In this document: positions 43,069 to 51,294 of the stretch, one piece after another | Position numbering within the stretch: the stretch's first letter is position 1 | Layout of the letters: every line of letters starts with the position of its first letter | Source of the DNA: Pseudobdellovibrionaceae bacterium | Lineage (GTDB): Bacteria; Bdellovibrionota; Bdellovibrionia; Bdellovibrionales; JAGQZY01 | DNA: 64,000 bases | Direction: 5' to 3' | Assembly: GCA_020635085.1 (NCBI GenBank) | Contig: JACKAL010000002.1 | Span: forward strand, 62,001 to 126,000 | Notes under the pieces: generated by a model | Seen by the model: only the letters and a program-made list of their open reading frames with translations | What the model was told of the DNA's origin: nothing | The model's database searches: none | Position numbers and translations under genes: made by a program

Positions 43069-43945
43069 TTTTCTCTTTGGCTTTATACTTAATAACCCAT
43101 TCGGGCCAAATTGAATAATCTTTGGGGACAGGGTCTAAGCCAGGAGCATAAAGATATGCTTTTCCCCCCTTATCAATACGTATCCACGCCATGGTTACCG
43201 TTTCTCCTGGTTTCGCAAGCGGTGCTTTGATCATGCGATTTAACTCATTTGGTTTTCCACCATTGAGTGTAACATTGAGCGTACCTACGGTATGCGCTTT
43301 ATCTCCGCTCGGCCAGTAGTTGGAATCGATACGATAAATACCAATAGGTGGCGCTTTGTGCGTATAAAGATAAGGGCCATATCCAGGTTGATCAAAATCA
43401 TCGCCTTGTGAGTTTAAATAAAATTTTCCTCCCGATGGAGAGGCCACCTGTGCCCAAAAAACATGTTCCTGTTCGTTGGCGCTATCTACCATCGGATGAG
43501 CCAGATTCGCTTTGGGTTCGTAAATATGAAGATCTGTGTAAACACCATCAGTATCGCTCGTCAAAATCACCATAATTGGGGTCGGAGGCGCCTTCGCCAG
43601 CACTGACCGTTCCACCTTGCTTGTACCACCTTTGTTGGTTGCCTGAACAACAATGGTATTTTTGCCTGATGACAGTGGAAACTTACGTTTAAATTTACCG
43701 CTGAATGTGCGCAATAAATAACGAGTCCCATTAATATTCACTAAAATAGGATCGACAGATCTATCCGAAACACTCCCCTCGATAGTCACCATCTGTTCTA
43801 CAGTCCAGCCCCCCTTCGGTTCGCTGAGCTCAATGGAAGCTTTTTCTTTTCCCTCGCCCAATAACTTTCCAGACTGGCGAGATCCTTCTTTAGAGAAAAG
43901 GAAAAAAATAGGAATCAAAAGAAAGTAGATAAAATGAACGCTCAT
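43043..43945 (-). CDS. yfaP: YfaP-type protein (DUF2135)
   Basis: About 300 residues from the ATG at 43945, which follows TGAGG. It has a signal or membrane anchor (FIYFLLIPIFFLF), then an Ig-like domain with KNTIVVQATNKGG, and a DUF2135 domain with TDGVYTDLHIYEP, FYLNSQGDDFDQPGYGPYLYT and GIYRIDSNYWPSG. It heads the yfaP-T-A-S-Q operon. DUF2135 domains are beta-rich and may bind ligands or calcium; the role is unproven. Confidence 0.8.
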   Translation of the reverse strand: MSVHFIYFLLIPIFFLFSKEGSRQSGKLLGEGKEKASIELSEPKGGWTVEQMVTIEGSVSDRSVDPILVNINGTRYLLRTFSGKFKRKFPLSSGKNTIVVQATNKGGTSKVERSVLAKAPPTPIMVILTSDTDGVYTDLHIYEPKANLAHPMVDSANEQEHVFWAQVASPSGGKFYLNSQGDDFDQPGYGPYLYTHKAPPIGIYRIDSNYWPSGDKAHTVGTLNVTLNGGKPNELNRMIKAPLAKPGETVTMAWIRIDKGGKAYLYAPGLDPVPKDYSIWPEWVIKYKAKEKNGTDSYEI

Positions 43946-44275
43946 AAGAACCTCATATAAAAAGAAATCGAAGTACTGTGTCGGTTTGATGCTATCGTCG
44001 AGCTTTGCAACTTGCAACTCTCGATGCTTTTATGCATAAGCAAGAAAGTACAATGGCTGTTATCTAAATAAAAAATCGTCTGCGCTCAAATCTACACGCA
44101 GTCTTTTATGTGCGTCATGAAGAATGACCAGGCGCTTAAAACTCTTTTAATATTCTTTACCTATTTATCTATAAGTCGCGATTTTTCTGGATACCTGGAG
44201 TTCTTCTGTGACATCTACCGAATTCATGAGAGACTACCAAAGGAATGTAATAAACCTTTGGCTTTGGAGTTTCTT
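43946..44275. other. Divergent intergenic region, yfa operon / response regulator
   Basis: It holds the promoters of the yfa operon (minus) and of the response regulator (plus). CCAAAGG (44237-44243) and CCTTTGG (44255-44261) form a 7-bp hairpin directly upstream of the GGAG site of the regulator. TTATGCATAA near 44030 is a perfect 10-bp palindrome. An open frame runs from 44108 into the regulator but has no coding character. Confidence 0.4.
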
Positions 44276-44644
44276 GTGGCGAGTATTCTAATCGTAGATG
44301 ATAATGAACAATTTCTTGATGCCCTAAAAGACATGCTAGAACTAGAAAAATTTGAGGTTCATACAGCCGTAGATGGAGTTATTGCTCAGTCCATACTAAT
44401 GAATGAAAAAATTGATGCTGTTTTAACAGACATCCAGATGCCCAATATGCGTGGGGATGAGCTCTTATCCTGGGCCATGAAAAATAAACCCGTTCCTTTT
44501 ATTCTGATGACGGGTTACTCGAGCCTTATTGAAGCCAAAACCGCCCTTAAAATGGGCGCACAAGGTTACCTCAATAAACCCTTTAAAATGGGTGATCTTA
44601 TAGGTACCCTAAATAAAATTGTGAGCAATAAACGGACGGCCTAA
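44276..44644 (+). CDS. CheY-like single-domain response regulator
   Basis: 122 residues, a receiver domain alone. The acidic pocket is Asp8-Asp9, the phospho-acceptor is Asp52 in LTDIQMPNMRG, Thr79 lies in LMTGYSS and Lys98 in NKPF. The start is GTG at 44276 after GGAG with good spacing. No output domain and no adjacent kinase, so it works by protein-protein contact or in a phosphorelay with a distant kinase. Confidence 0.9.
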   Translation: MASILIVDDNEQFLDALKDMLELEKFEVHTAVDGVIAQSILMNEKIDAVLTDIQMPNMRGDELLSWAMKNKPVPFILMTGYSSLIEAKTALKMGAQGYLNKPFKMGDLIGTLNKIVSNKRTA

Positions 44645-44766
44645 CGCTCGTCCGCAAATTACTCGCCCTGGCCTGAGGTCTCGGGCCGCTGAAGCCGCTT
44701 GCTTCCTTAAAAACTCTCTCTACAATCTGTTTAGATCGAGTCTCGACTCTGCAACAAGGAGGCACA

Positions 44767-45075
44767 ATGTCGAATATTCTGAAAATGATCTCATGTATTC
44801 TTGTTATTTTTTCTTTATCTCTAAGCGCTTTTGCTGGTGATGGTAAACCTGGCAAGAAAGGTCGTGGTCATGCGCACCACAATATGAAAAAAGCTCACGC
44901 AAAAAAAGCAGAAGCAAAACGTATGCGCCATGAGAAAAAGAAAATGGAACATCAAAAAAATAATAACGAAGAGGCCGCAGATACAGATTCTGGCAACAAC
45001 ACTTCGAATATGATTAACGATGCCGACAAAGAATCAGAAGATTCTTCTCTAGATAATGGTGCAGATAACGAATAA
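44767..45075 (+). CDS. Small secreted His/Lys-rich, acidic-tailed protein
   Basis: 102 residues. A signal peptide ends at AFAGD. The mature chain begins basic and His-rich (KGRGHAHHNMKKAHAKKA), continues as a charged helix (KRMRHEKKKMEHQKNN) and ends very acidic. Low complexity; metal binding by the His cluster is possible. AAGGAGG precedes the start. Two strong hairpins follow downstream. Confidence 0.65.
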   Translation: MSNILKMISCILVIFSLSLSAFAGDGKPGKKGRGHAHHNMKKAHAKKAEAKRMRHEKKKMEHQKNNNEEAADTDSGNNTSNMINDADKESEDSSLDNGADNE

Positions 45076-45118
45076 ACTGTCATCGCTTCCATATAGATAA
45101 CAAATTTACTGTGAACGC

Positions 45119-45169
45119 GACGAGAAACTCATTCACAAAAAGATTTCTTCCGTTTTGGTGTTTCTCGTC
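45119..45169. other. Long-range 10-bp hairpin in the 3' region
   Basis: GACGAGAAAC (45119-45128) pairs perfectly with GTTTCTCGTC (45160-45169) around a 31-base loop. It lies between the convergent small secreted genes and is followed immediately by a second, tighter hairpin. Confidence 0.5.
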
Positions 45170-45178
45170 TCTCTGTTC

Positions 45179-45206
45179 AGATCATATCCAGAAATGGATA
45201 TGATCT
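45179..45206. terminator. 12-bp hairpin with GAAA tetraloop between convergent genes
   Basis: AGATCATATCCA, loop GAAA, TGGATATGATCT: a perfect stem with a GNRA loop on the plus strand. There is no T-run on either side, so intrinsic termination is uncertain. It may instead stabilise transcript 3' ends. Confidence 0.5.
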
Positions 45207-45221
45207 AATCATGTCGATTCT

Positions 45222-45503
45222 TTACTGTGCTTTAAGACAAGAAGACATAAAAGTTTTACGCTCTTGTCCTTTTTTGCCAGTAGCTTGTTTATTACACTCT
45301 TTCATGCGCTCTTGCGGTGTTGTTGGTTTGGCGCTAGCCACGGCCGTGCTTCCTGACAAACAACTTTTCATAAATTCTTTGCGTTCATCACCTTTTTTGC
45401 CTTTGGCTTCCACATTACATGTTTTCATGCGTTCTTGTTGTGGGTTAGCAAATGCCTGTGACATACCGAATGCAACACATATGACCAGTAAAATCTGTTT
45501 CAT
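45222..45503 (-). CDS. PsiF-repeat periplasmic protein
   Basis: 93 residues with a signal peptide (ILLVICVAFGMSQAFA). Two copies of the PsiF repeat follow: PQERMKTCNVEAKGKKGDER and PQERMKECNKQATGKKGQER, each ending FMxSCL with a conserved Cys pair. The E. coli namesake is phosphate-starvation induced; its biochemical role is unknown. It is preceded by an AAGGAG site. Confidence 0.88.
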   Translation of the reverse strand: MKQILLVICVAFGMSQAFANPQQERMKTCNVEAKGKKGDERKEFMKSCLSGSTAVASAKPTTPQERMKECNKQATGKKGQERKTFMSSCLKAQ

Positions 45504-45548
45504 ATAAACTCCTTATTGAAAATGGACTCGGGTGAATCCTCACCCTAC

Positions 45549-45595
45549 GGACTCCAAATATGTTTAGATTCTTTAATCTATCGGAAATGGAGTCC
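45549..45595. other. Nested hairpin between psiF-like gene and the next gene
   Basis: The outer stem is GGACTCCA (45549-45556) with TGGAGTCC (45588-45595). The inner stem is AGATT with AATCT around CTTT. It lies upstream of the PsiF-type gene and downstream of the gene ending at 45670, both minus strand, so it may be a 3' end or 5' leader structure. Confidence 0.4.
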
Positions 45596-45669
45596 TGTGA
45601 GGAAAATCATAAGGCGGATAAAAACATTCGTCATCAAGAGTTTTTGGACATTGTCCGTCATCAAAGATT

Positions 45670-46047
45670 TTATTGTTTTTCACAACTCATTTTGTACGCT
45701 TGTGCGGGGGCTTGATCGATACTAATAATAGCGTCTAATTGAGTTCCGTCCTCGTTCATTGTTAAGATGGCATCTACAGTTACAGAAGATTCTACACCTT
45801 CAGTAGTTTGTGTGACAGTTTTATTAACGATAGTAATTACCCCGTTCTCAAATTTTAGCTCTCCAGCGTCGACATCAAATGAACCTTCATAGGGACGAAA
45901 CTGAATACCATCTTCCATAAGTTCAATTTGATAATAAGCATCGCCAACGACATCAGCATCGCCGTTAGAGCAAACAATACTACCTGCATAGGCTTGCGAG
46001 GCAAGAGTTAAAAGGGAAGAAAGAAAAACCACAGTAAATTTTGTCAT
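45670..46047 (-). CDS. Small secreted beta-rich protein
   Basis: 125 residues from the ATG at 46047, which follows AAGGAG; an upstream extension lacks a site. Signal peptide FLSSLLTLASQAYA. The mature chain has a Cys near each end (VCSNG and MSCEKQ) and an alternating strand pattern. It resembles other two-Cys small secreted proteins in this window. No family is recognised. Confidence 0.65.
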   Translation of the reverse strand: MTKFTVVFLSSLLTLASQAYAGSIVCSNGDADVVGDAYYQIELMEDGIQFRPYEGSFDVDAGELKFENGVITIVNKTVTQTTEGVESSVTVDAILTMNEDGTQLDAIISIDQAPAQAYKMSCEKQ

Positions 46048-46240
46048 AAAGACTCCTTTATCGATTGATTGTAGGGGTGAATTACCAAACTTTTTATGAT
46101 GTGACTTTAAAAAAAAATATAATTGAAAAATAAACAAATGCCCGTCCTGAGACATTGTTTACTGTAGAATTTGGATAGATAGAGATAGGGACATTCCGCC
46201 AGACATCTTAAGTTCTTCACATTTAGTTTTGAGAAAAAAT

Positions 46241-46317
46241 TGGTGCGCTCGGAAGGAGTCGAACCTCCGACCACATGATTCGTAGTCATGTACTCTATCC
46301 AGCTGAGCTACGAGCGC
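46241..46317 (-). tRNA. tRNA-Arg (anticodon ACG)
   Basis: On the minus strand acceptor GCGCTCG pairs with CGAGCGC, the anticodon loop is CTACGAA (ACG), the T-loop is TTCGACT and the 3' CCA is encoded. It decodes CGU (and CGC/CGA if A34 is deaminated). Confidence 0.96.
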
Positions 46318-46403
46318 ACTAAGACGTTTCGGTTTATTGTCTTTTACAAGCAAAATCAAGGCTTTCTGTAGACTCCATTCATATTATCTGGCAAAACCAT
46401 TTT

Positions 46404-46994
46404 ATGAGCCCACTTGATGTCTGGAAAACTTCACTGAACGACGCCCAAACTGTTTTGCAGCAGTTCACTAACAGCCCGCAAACATGGGATCTTTTAGCTA
46501 AATTTAGTAAAACCCTGGTGGATTGTTATAAAAAAAATGGCAAGGTGCTTATTTGTGGTAATGGTGGCAGCCATTGTGATGCGCTGCATTTTGCTGAGGA
46601 ACTCACTGGCCGCTACCGCAAAGACCGTAAACCCTTAGGAGCTTTGGCTTTGGGAGAAGCAAGTCATGTCACCTGTGTCAGTAATGACTACGGTTTTCAA
46701 TATATTTTCTCTCGCCAAGTAGAGGGTTTGGGACGCTCTGGGGATGTCCTCATTGGTCTTTCTACGAGTGGCAATTCGGCTAATGTTATCGAAGCTTTTA
46801 AGACAGCAACGTCTATGGGAATCCCAACAATTGCTTTGCTCGGTAAGGGCGGCGGCGAGCTTTTAAAAATGGCTGACCTCGCCATTGTGGTGCCCGGTGT
46901 GACATCGGACCGAATTCAAGAGCTGCATATGTTTCTCTTGCACACTGTGATCGAAACCATCGAACGGGACATCTTTCCTGAGAATTATAAATAG
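46404..46994 (+). CDS. gmhA: Phosphoheptose isomerase GmhA
   Basis: 196 residues, a SIS-domain enzyme that converts sedoheptulose 7-phosphate to D-glycero-D-manno-heptose 7-phosphate, the first step of LPS inner-core heptose. GNGGSHCDALHFAEELTGRY is nearly the E. coli GmhA sequence. LSTSGNSANV, ALLGKGGGEL and the metal-ligand segment IQELHMFLLHTVIE complete the family set. It stands between two tRNA genes. Confidence 0.95.
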   Translation: MSPLDVWKTSLNDAQTVLQQFTNSPQTWDLLAKFSKTLVDCYKKNGKVLICGNGGSHCDALHFAEELTGRYRKDRKPLGALALGEASHVTCVSNDYGFQYIFSRQVEGLGRSGDVLIGLSTSGNSANVIEAFKTATSMGIPTIALLGKGGGELLKMADLAIVVPGVTSDRIQELHMFLLHTVIETIERDIFPENYK

Positions 46995-47097
46995 TCGATT
47001 TGCTTGCTATTGCAGCATTTCAATCTATTAAATATCAGCAAAATCATTGCCCCGTATAGTCACCTATGGCAATGTCGAACGATAGTTCAGCTTTAAC

Positions 47098-47189
47098 GGA
47101 GATGTGGGTGAGTGGCTGAAACCAGTTGTTTGCTAAACAACCGTACTGGGTAACTAGTACCGGCGGTTCGAATCCGCCCGTCTCCGCCA
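47098..47189 (+). tRNA. tRNA-Ser (anticodon GCT)
   Basis: 92 bases with a long variable arm. Acceptor GGAGATG pairs with CGTCTCC (one G-T), the anticodon stem GTTGT/ACAAC encloses TTGCTAA (GCT), the T-loop is TTCGAAT, and 3' GCCA is encoded. Confidence 0.96.
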
Positions 47190-47678
47190 ATATAATTCCT
47201 CTGTTTTTACTTGCTCTAAAAGCAATCTCCTTAGTCCAGATGTATTAGTATCCGCCTGAGCCACAGAAGCAACGCATTCTTTTGTAAAGTGATCTGCTTG
47301 TACCCTCTAATCCATTTCTGAATTTAGAATACCGCTCACAGTGTACTCAATTCAGAAAGGCACAGTTCTAACAAATTTTTATAAAGCGTGGAGTCTCTTT
47401 AATAGAATAGACTCTTCTTTCTGGCCGGGAGTTGCGTGTGTTGGCGAAATTATTTCAGTGAAAAGTGAGGTTAAAAAATCTGCGCGATCTGAGACGCACG
47501 TCTCGACAAACCCCACACCACAAACTAGGAAGAACATGAGTAAATTTTTCAAAGGATTTTTGCTTGCGCGTATTTCAACAAAGATATATTTATTTGCAGG
47601 AATCCAAATATAAAAATATTCGCCTCATAAATACAGCATCAGCGACCTTACACCTCTGGCGATAACCAAGGATAAACC
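47190..47678. other. Intergenic stretch with one inverted repeat
   Basis: About 490 bases after tRNA-Ser. TTTCTGAATT (47315-47324) and AATTCAGAAA (47349-47358) form a perfect 10-bp inverted repeat with a 24-base loop. A GTG-started 90-codon frame at 47341-47613 has no ribosome site or family features, and I do not call it a gene. Confidence 0.4.
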
Positions 47679-48200
47679 ATGAAAACACTCGCCATTGCTT
47701 GCTTACTCACATTTACTTTTTTTCAATCTCCACAGATCGAAGCCGGTATTACATATGTTCCCACAGTTTTTGCCGATGCTCCCTACGCTGGTGACGACTC
47801 CTTAGAAGACCATCCAGACAGCCCCCCTGGGTCCGCTGGCGATACCACCTCCAACCCAGACAACGAAAACACGGAAGACTACCCAGATAGCCCGCCATCG
47901 AGCGCTTATGATGATGGCCTTGGTTCGATCGAAGATCACCCAGACAGTCCACCCACAAGTGATCCTTATATTGGAGCCCCCAATGTAAAAATTATTGTTC
48001 CCAAAACAACCATAAAAGGCTCATCTTTAAATTCCATTACCTGTCTTGTTCCCAGCAATGTAAAACAAGCGAACTCTTTTCAATTAAAATGGGATGATCT
48101 ACACAAAATATATACTGAGACCTGTCCCGCTAACGGTTGCAAAGCAATTCTTTACGATAAAAATACTTTAGATCAACACACCCTATCTTGTTTTCTTTAA
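47679..48200 (+). CDS. Secreted protein with three EDHPDSPP-type repeats
   Basis: 173 residues. Signal peptide LAIACLLTFTFFQSPQIEA. A proline- and aspartate-rich region carries three imperfect repeats: LEDHPDSPPGS, TEDYPDSPPSS and IEDHPDSPPTS, spaced about 21 residues apart. The C-terminal 75 residues hold four Cys, two of them in CPANGC. The repeat region should be extended and negatively charged, perhaps a calcium- or protein-binding linker. No family is recognised. AAGGA precedes the ATG. Confidence 0.7.
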   Translation: MKTLAIACLLTFTFFQSPQIEAGITYVPTVFADAPYAGDDSLEDHPDSPPGSAGDTTSNPDNENTEDYPDSPPSSAYDDGLGSIEDHPDSPPTSDPYIGAPNVKIIVPKTTIKGSSLNSITCLVPSNVKQANSFQLKWDDLHKIYTETCPANGCKAILYDKNTLDQHTLSCFL

Positions 48201-48216
48201 TTCTCTCGTTGCTCCC

Positions 48217-48234
48217 GCCGCACATACGTGCGGC
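48217..48234. other. Hairpin downstream of the repeat protein
   Basis: GCCGCAC, loop ATAC, GTGCGGC: a perfect 7-bp G+C-rich stem 17 bases after the stop codon. It lacks a following T-run, so terminator function is uncertain. Confidence 0.45.
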
Positions 48235-48359
48235 AACACATGGATCATACACATACTGCTCTGGCTATTAATAAACGCAGTAAATAAAAACATGTGCCGC
48301 TGGATCTTTGACACCAGCGTCTCTCTACGTTTATTATTTGTGTCTCTGAAGGTATATGC

Positions 48360-49100
48360 ATGAATTCTTTTTGGTGGTTCGAAGAAAATATAATCGCAGG
48401 CATGGCCCGACCTGGATTTAACTGTACACGCTGGTTTGATTACTCCTATGAAGAAGCCGTGCTCATGGGTTGGCTTGGACTCTTCTCTTCGGGCTCAGCA
48501 TCACGTGAAAACTTTCACAAACACATCGAGCATTACAGCCCTAAAATTGCTCAGTTTTATAAGCTACCCGAGGAAACACGCGATCAACTCAATAAAGTAT
48601 TATATACAACCGACGGGCTTGAGAACACCTTGTATGGATTAACAAGAAAAACCCGATTATTAAAAGATTTTTCGATCACCACCGATACTGTTTCTTTCGA
48701 TTTTTGTAAAGAACGTCTCTTGCATGAAATTGCTCATTTAAAAGATAAAGGAATTGTTCATATCATTACACTTACCGAAGATCATCTAAATCGTGATATT
48801 TTAAAAAATGATTTTCAACTTCATCATTTTTCAATTAAAGATCTTCACGCGCCCTCATTTGAGCAGGTCCAAGAAATGGCTGAAATCATTCGCAAGGCCA
48901 AGGCTCATCAGCAACCCCTTGGCGTTCATTGTTTGGCTGGAATTGGTCGAACCTCAACGATGATTATTGCGGCACACATGGTTCTCGGAGAAACACTTGC
49001 AACCTTGCTTGCACAAATTAAAATTAAAAATCCCTATTTTTCCCTTACCGGTAAACAGGCAGAATTTATAACAGAAGTTTCTCGTAAACTCGGTATTTAG
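48360..49100 (+). CDS. Tyrosine/dual-specificity phosphatase-like protein
   Basis: 246 residues, no signal peptide. The P-loop HCLAGIGRTS gives Cys191-x5-Arg197, the cysteine-phosphatase signature. Asp161 in IKDLHAPS is a candidate general acid. The N-terminal 100 residues (FWWFEENIIAGMARPGF) resemble the start of dual-specificity phosphatases with an extra helical insert. It could act on phosphotyrosine, phosphoinositides or RNA. GAAGG lies seven bases before the start. Substrate unknown. Confidence 0.8.
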   Translation: MNSFWWFEENIIAGMARPGFNCTRWFDYSYEEAVLMGWLGLFSSGSASRENFHKHIEHYSPKIAQFYKLPEETRDQLNKVLYTTDGLENTLYGLTRKTRLLKDFSITTDTVSFDFCKERLLHEIAHLKDKGIVHIITLTEDHLNRDILKNDFQLHHFSIKDLHAPSFEQVQEMAEIIRKAKAHQQPLGVHCLAGIGRTSTMIIAAHMVLGETLATLLAQIKIKNPYFSLTGKQAEFITEVSRKLGI

Positions 49101-49270
49101 GTGGTTGTAGCACTAGCTTAAAGTCCTAGTTGGAATCTCAAAAATAACTATGTATGCAGGGGTTTCACATACAGAGCGCAGCAATCAAAACAATTGCTTA
49201 GACAGCCACTGTAGACTGACATAGACTTTTCGTATTGGGCCTTTTTCGGCCCAGGGAGACTCTGCTTCGC

Positions 49271-50260
49271 ATGTCATCCATTTTGCGTCCACGGTATCTG
49301 TTGATATTATTATTTGTATTTTTCCTTGGAGCATTTTTAGGCGCTTCTTCGATATTCTATTTTTTATCGCCAAGTAATTTCAGCTTGGTCGATAAACGAC
49401 AGGGACAAACTACTTTTATTAATCCGCTTTTAGATTGCCAACCACAACGACAAATTGGAAACCTGCAATCTTTTGAAACCAATCGAGAGCTGCAGAACCT
49501 TATACTGCAACTCAAACAAAATCCACACATTTTGCAAATGGCCGTGTACTATCGGGATCTGAATAATGGACCGTGGTTTGGAGCCAATGAGGATGCGATT
49601 TTTCTTCCTGGTAGTCTCCTTAAAATCCCCCTCATGATTGGCTATCTAAAGCTTGCGGAAACGAACCCAGATATTTTAAAAAAATCAATCTTATTTGATA
49701 ATCAGCAAAAACTCCGATTGTACGACATTCAAGGAGTTGTGCCGCAAAATAAACTTATACTGGGTCAATCCTACACAATTGAAGAACTCCTTCACCATAT
49801 GATTGTTTATTCCGATAATGTAGCCGCCTCCCTTCTCGAAGAGAATGATCACCATGATTCTTTAATTAAGACTTCAAAAGAAATGGATATACCTATTAAA
49901 AGCGGTGTTGCCCCTTATCGCAACCTCACCGTGAAAGAATACGCCGGCTTCTTTCGTATTTTGTATAATGCTTCTTATTTATCACGGTATTATTCAGAGT
50001 GGGCACTAAAATTAATCGCGCAGTCTGTGTATCAAGAGGGAATGCGCGCAGGTGTTCCACCCTCAATACAAGTCGTTCGCAAGTTCGGAGAAGCGCTCGG
50101 TAGTAATGGCAAAACTCTTTACTACAATGACTGCGGAATTATTTATAAACCGGACCATCCATATCTTTTGTGTCTAAGCATACAGACTAGCTCTATAAAA
50201 GAAGCTCAGTCTGCAGCTAAAGTTTTATCAAGTTTTTTCTATATTCAATCTGGTAAATAA
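49271..50260 (+). CDS. Class A beta-lactamase-like serine hydrolase, membrane-anchored
   Basis: About 329 residues from the ATG at 49271. One N-terminal membrane helix (LLILLFVFFLGAFLGASS) is followed by a periplasmic penicillin-interacting fold: Ser115-Leu-Leu-Lys118, Ser181-Asp-Asn183, and Lys271-Phe-Gly273 in the KTG position. The class A order is kept, but I see no clear Glu166-type loop, so beta-lactam hydrolysis is not assured. It may be a carboxypeptidase-like or wall-related hydrolase. An upstream in-frame TTG at 49235 is possible. Confidence 0.78.
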   Translation: MSSILRPRYLLILLFVFFLGAFLGASSIFYFLSPSNFSLVDKRQGQTTFINPLLDCQPQRQIGNLQSFETNRELQNLILQLKQNPHILQMAVYYRDLNNGPWFGANEDAIFLPGSLLKIPLMIGYLKLAETNPDILKKSILFDNQQKLRLYDIQGVVPQNKLILGQSYTIEELLHHMIVYSDNVAASLLEENDHHDSLIKTSKEMDIPIKSGVAPYRNLTVKEYAGFFRILYNASYLSRYYSEWALKLIAQSVYQEGMRAGVPPSIQVVRKFGEALGSNGKTLYYNDCGIIYKPDHPYLLCLSIQTSSIKEAQSAAKVLSSFFYIQSGK

Positions 50261-50262
50261 AA

Positions 50263-51027
50263 CTATTTTTTGTGAAAACAACCTATGAATATGCGGTTCT
50301 TAATGGATGCGGATTTATAGCCATAGCCATAATACCAACCTTGTGATGTTTTCACTTCGATATGTCCATGGCCTGCAGGTCCCCCTTTATATACACAAAC
50401 ATCATGTACAATAGCCTGGCTTGGTCCGCGCGAAACGCGAGCGAAATTGTACTTTGGAAGAATGGAGGCTGCCATATAGGCTGATCCGCCTGGTAAATAC
50501 ACACTGACTAATTTTTTCTTCAATAAATATAATTTGACGTATTTATAGCAATACGTCATCCGTGAAACGTCTATTGTTTCAACAACCATTTGACGGTCGC
50601 CAATTTGTACAACCCGCATACCCTCTGCATTCGTAGAAAGTAGCCCATCTGTATCCTGCATAACTACGAGCTTTACTGGTAATGCTACAAGGTCACTTTC
50701 TTGAATATAGAGTGTTTCCGAAGATTCTTCACCATCTGCTACAGATATCACTTCTAACCATTGTTTATTCTGATCATCATTAAAGGTTTTGCCCGTTACA
50801 ATTAGATTTGATCCTGCAATAAACCCTCCGCTCACCAGCTCCCCGCTTGCCAAACGCACGTGAACAGTTTGCGTGTTTTCAATCACCTCAAAAATTTTGG
50901 CTTTCTCCCTCTCATCATCAGATTTTATCTCCGGCTGTTCATTTAAAGATTCACTTCGAGATTTTTGACCACAGGACACAGCCGCTACACAAACTGCCAA
51001 TAGAAATGCAATACTATATAAACGCAT
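50263..51027 (-). CDS. Lipoprotein with a possible CHAP/NlpC-like C-terminal domain
   Basis: 254 residues. Lipobox in VAAVSCGQK. Residues about 45-140 are strand-rich and SH3-like. The C-terminal part has TYCYKYVKLYLL and later PAGHGHIEVKTSQGWYYGYG, the Cys ... His-x-x-Val pattern of CHAP or NlpC/P60 amidases. If so, it would be an outer-membrane-attached peptidoglycan hydrolase. Domain assignment is tentative. It ends three bases from the convergent hydrolase gene. Confidence 0.65.
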   Translation of the reverse strand: MRLYSIAFLLAVCVAAVSCGQKSRSESLNEQPEIKSDDEREKAKIFEVIENTQTVHVRLASGELVSGGFIAGSNLIVTGKTFNDDQNKQWLEVISVADGEESSETLYIQESDLVALPVKLVVMQDTDGLLSTNAEGMRVVQIGDRQMVVETIDVSRMTYCYKYVKLYLLKKKLVSVYLPGGSAYMAASILPKYNFARVSRGPSQAIVHDVCVYKGGPAGHGHIEVKTSQGWYYGYGYKSASIKNRIFIGCFHKK

Positions 51028-51294
51028 ACTTCCCCCTTTGTTGCGTTATCCATGAATGAACGTAAAATTCTTACGTACCCCGTTTACAATTCTGAAAAAT
51101 TAAATTTTTTCGCGCAAATATTTTTATGTTTTTTAGAATAAATTTAGGCATCACTCTGGAACTGATTGCCTAAAACTCAATGCCATCAAGGCCTTAAAGG
51201 AACTACTGAATGGTATCAATCAAAATGGAACCAGCAATTAGTCCAGGACAAAAATAGAGTGAGTGCACACTCTAAATTTTTTATTAAAAATTTC

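Noticed and set aside
47341..47613. 90-codon plus-strand frame after tRNA-Ser
   Set aside because: Starts at GTG with no ribosome site, has no domain or signal features and uneven composition.
51120..51240. Possible short coding remnant upstream of the lipoprotein at 50263-51027
   Set aside because: A frame reading toward AIKALKELLNGINQNG ends in a stop, but it is about 30 codons with no start signal; too weak to call.
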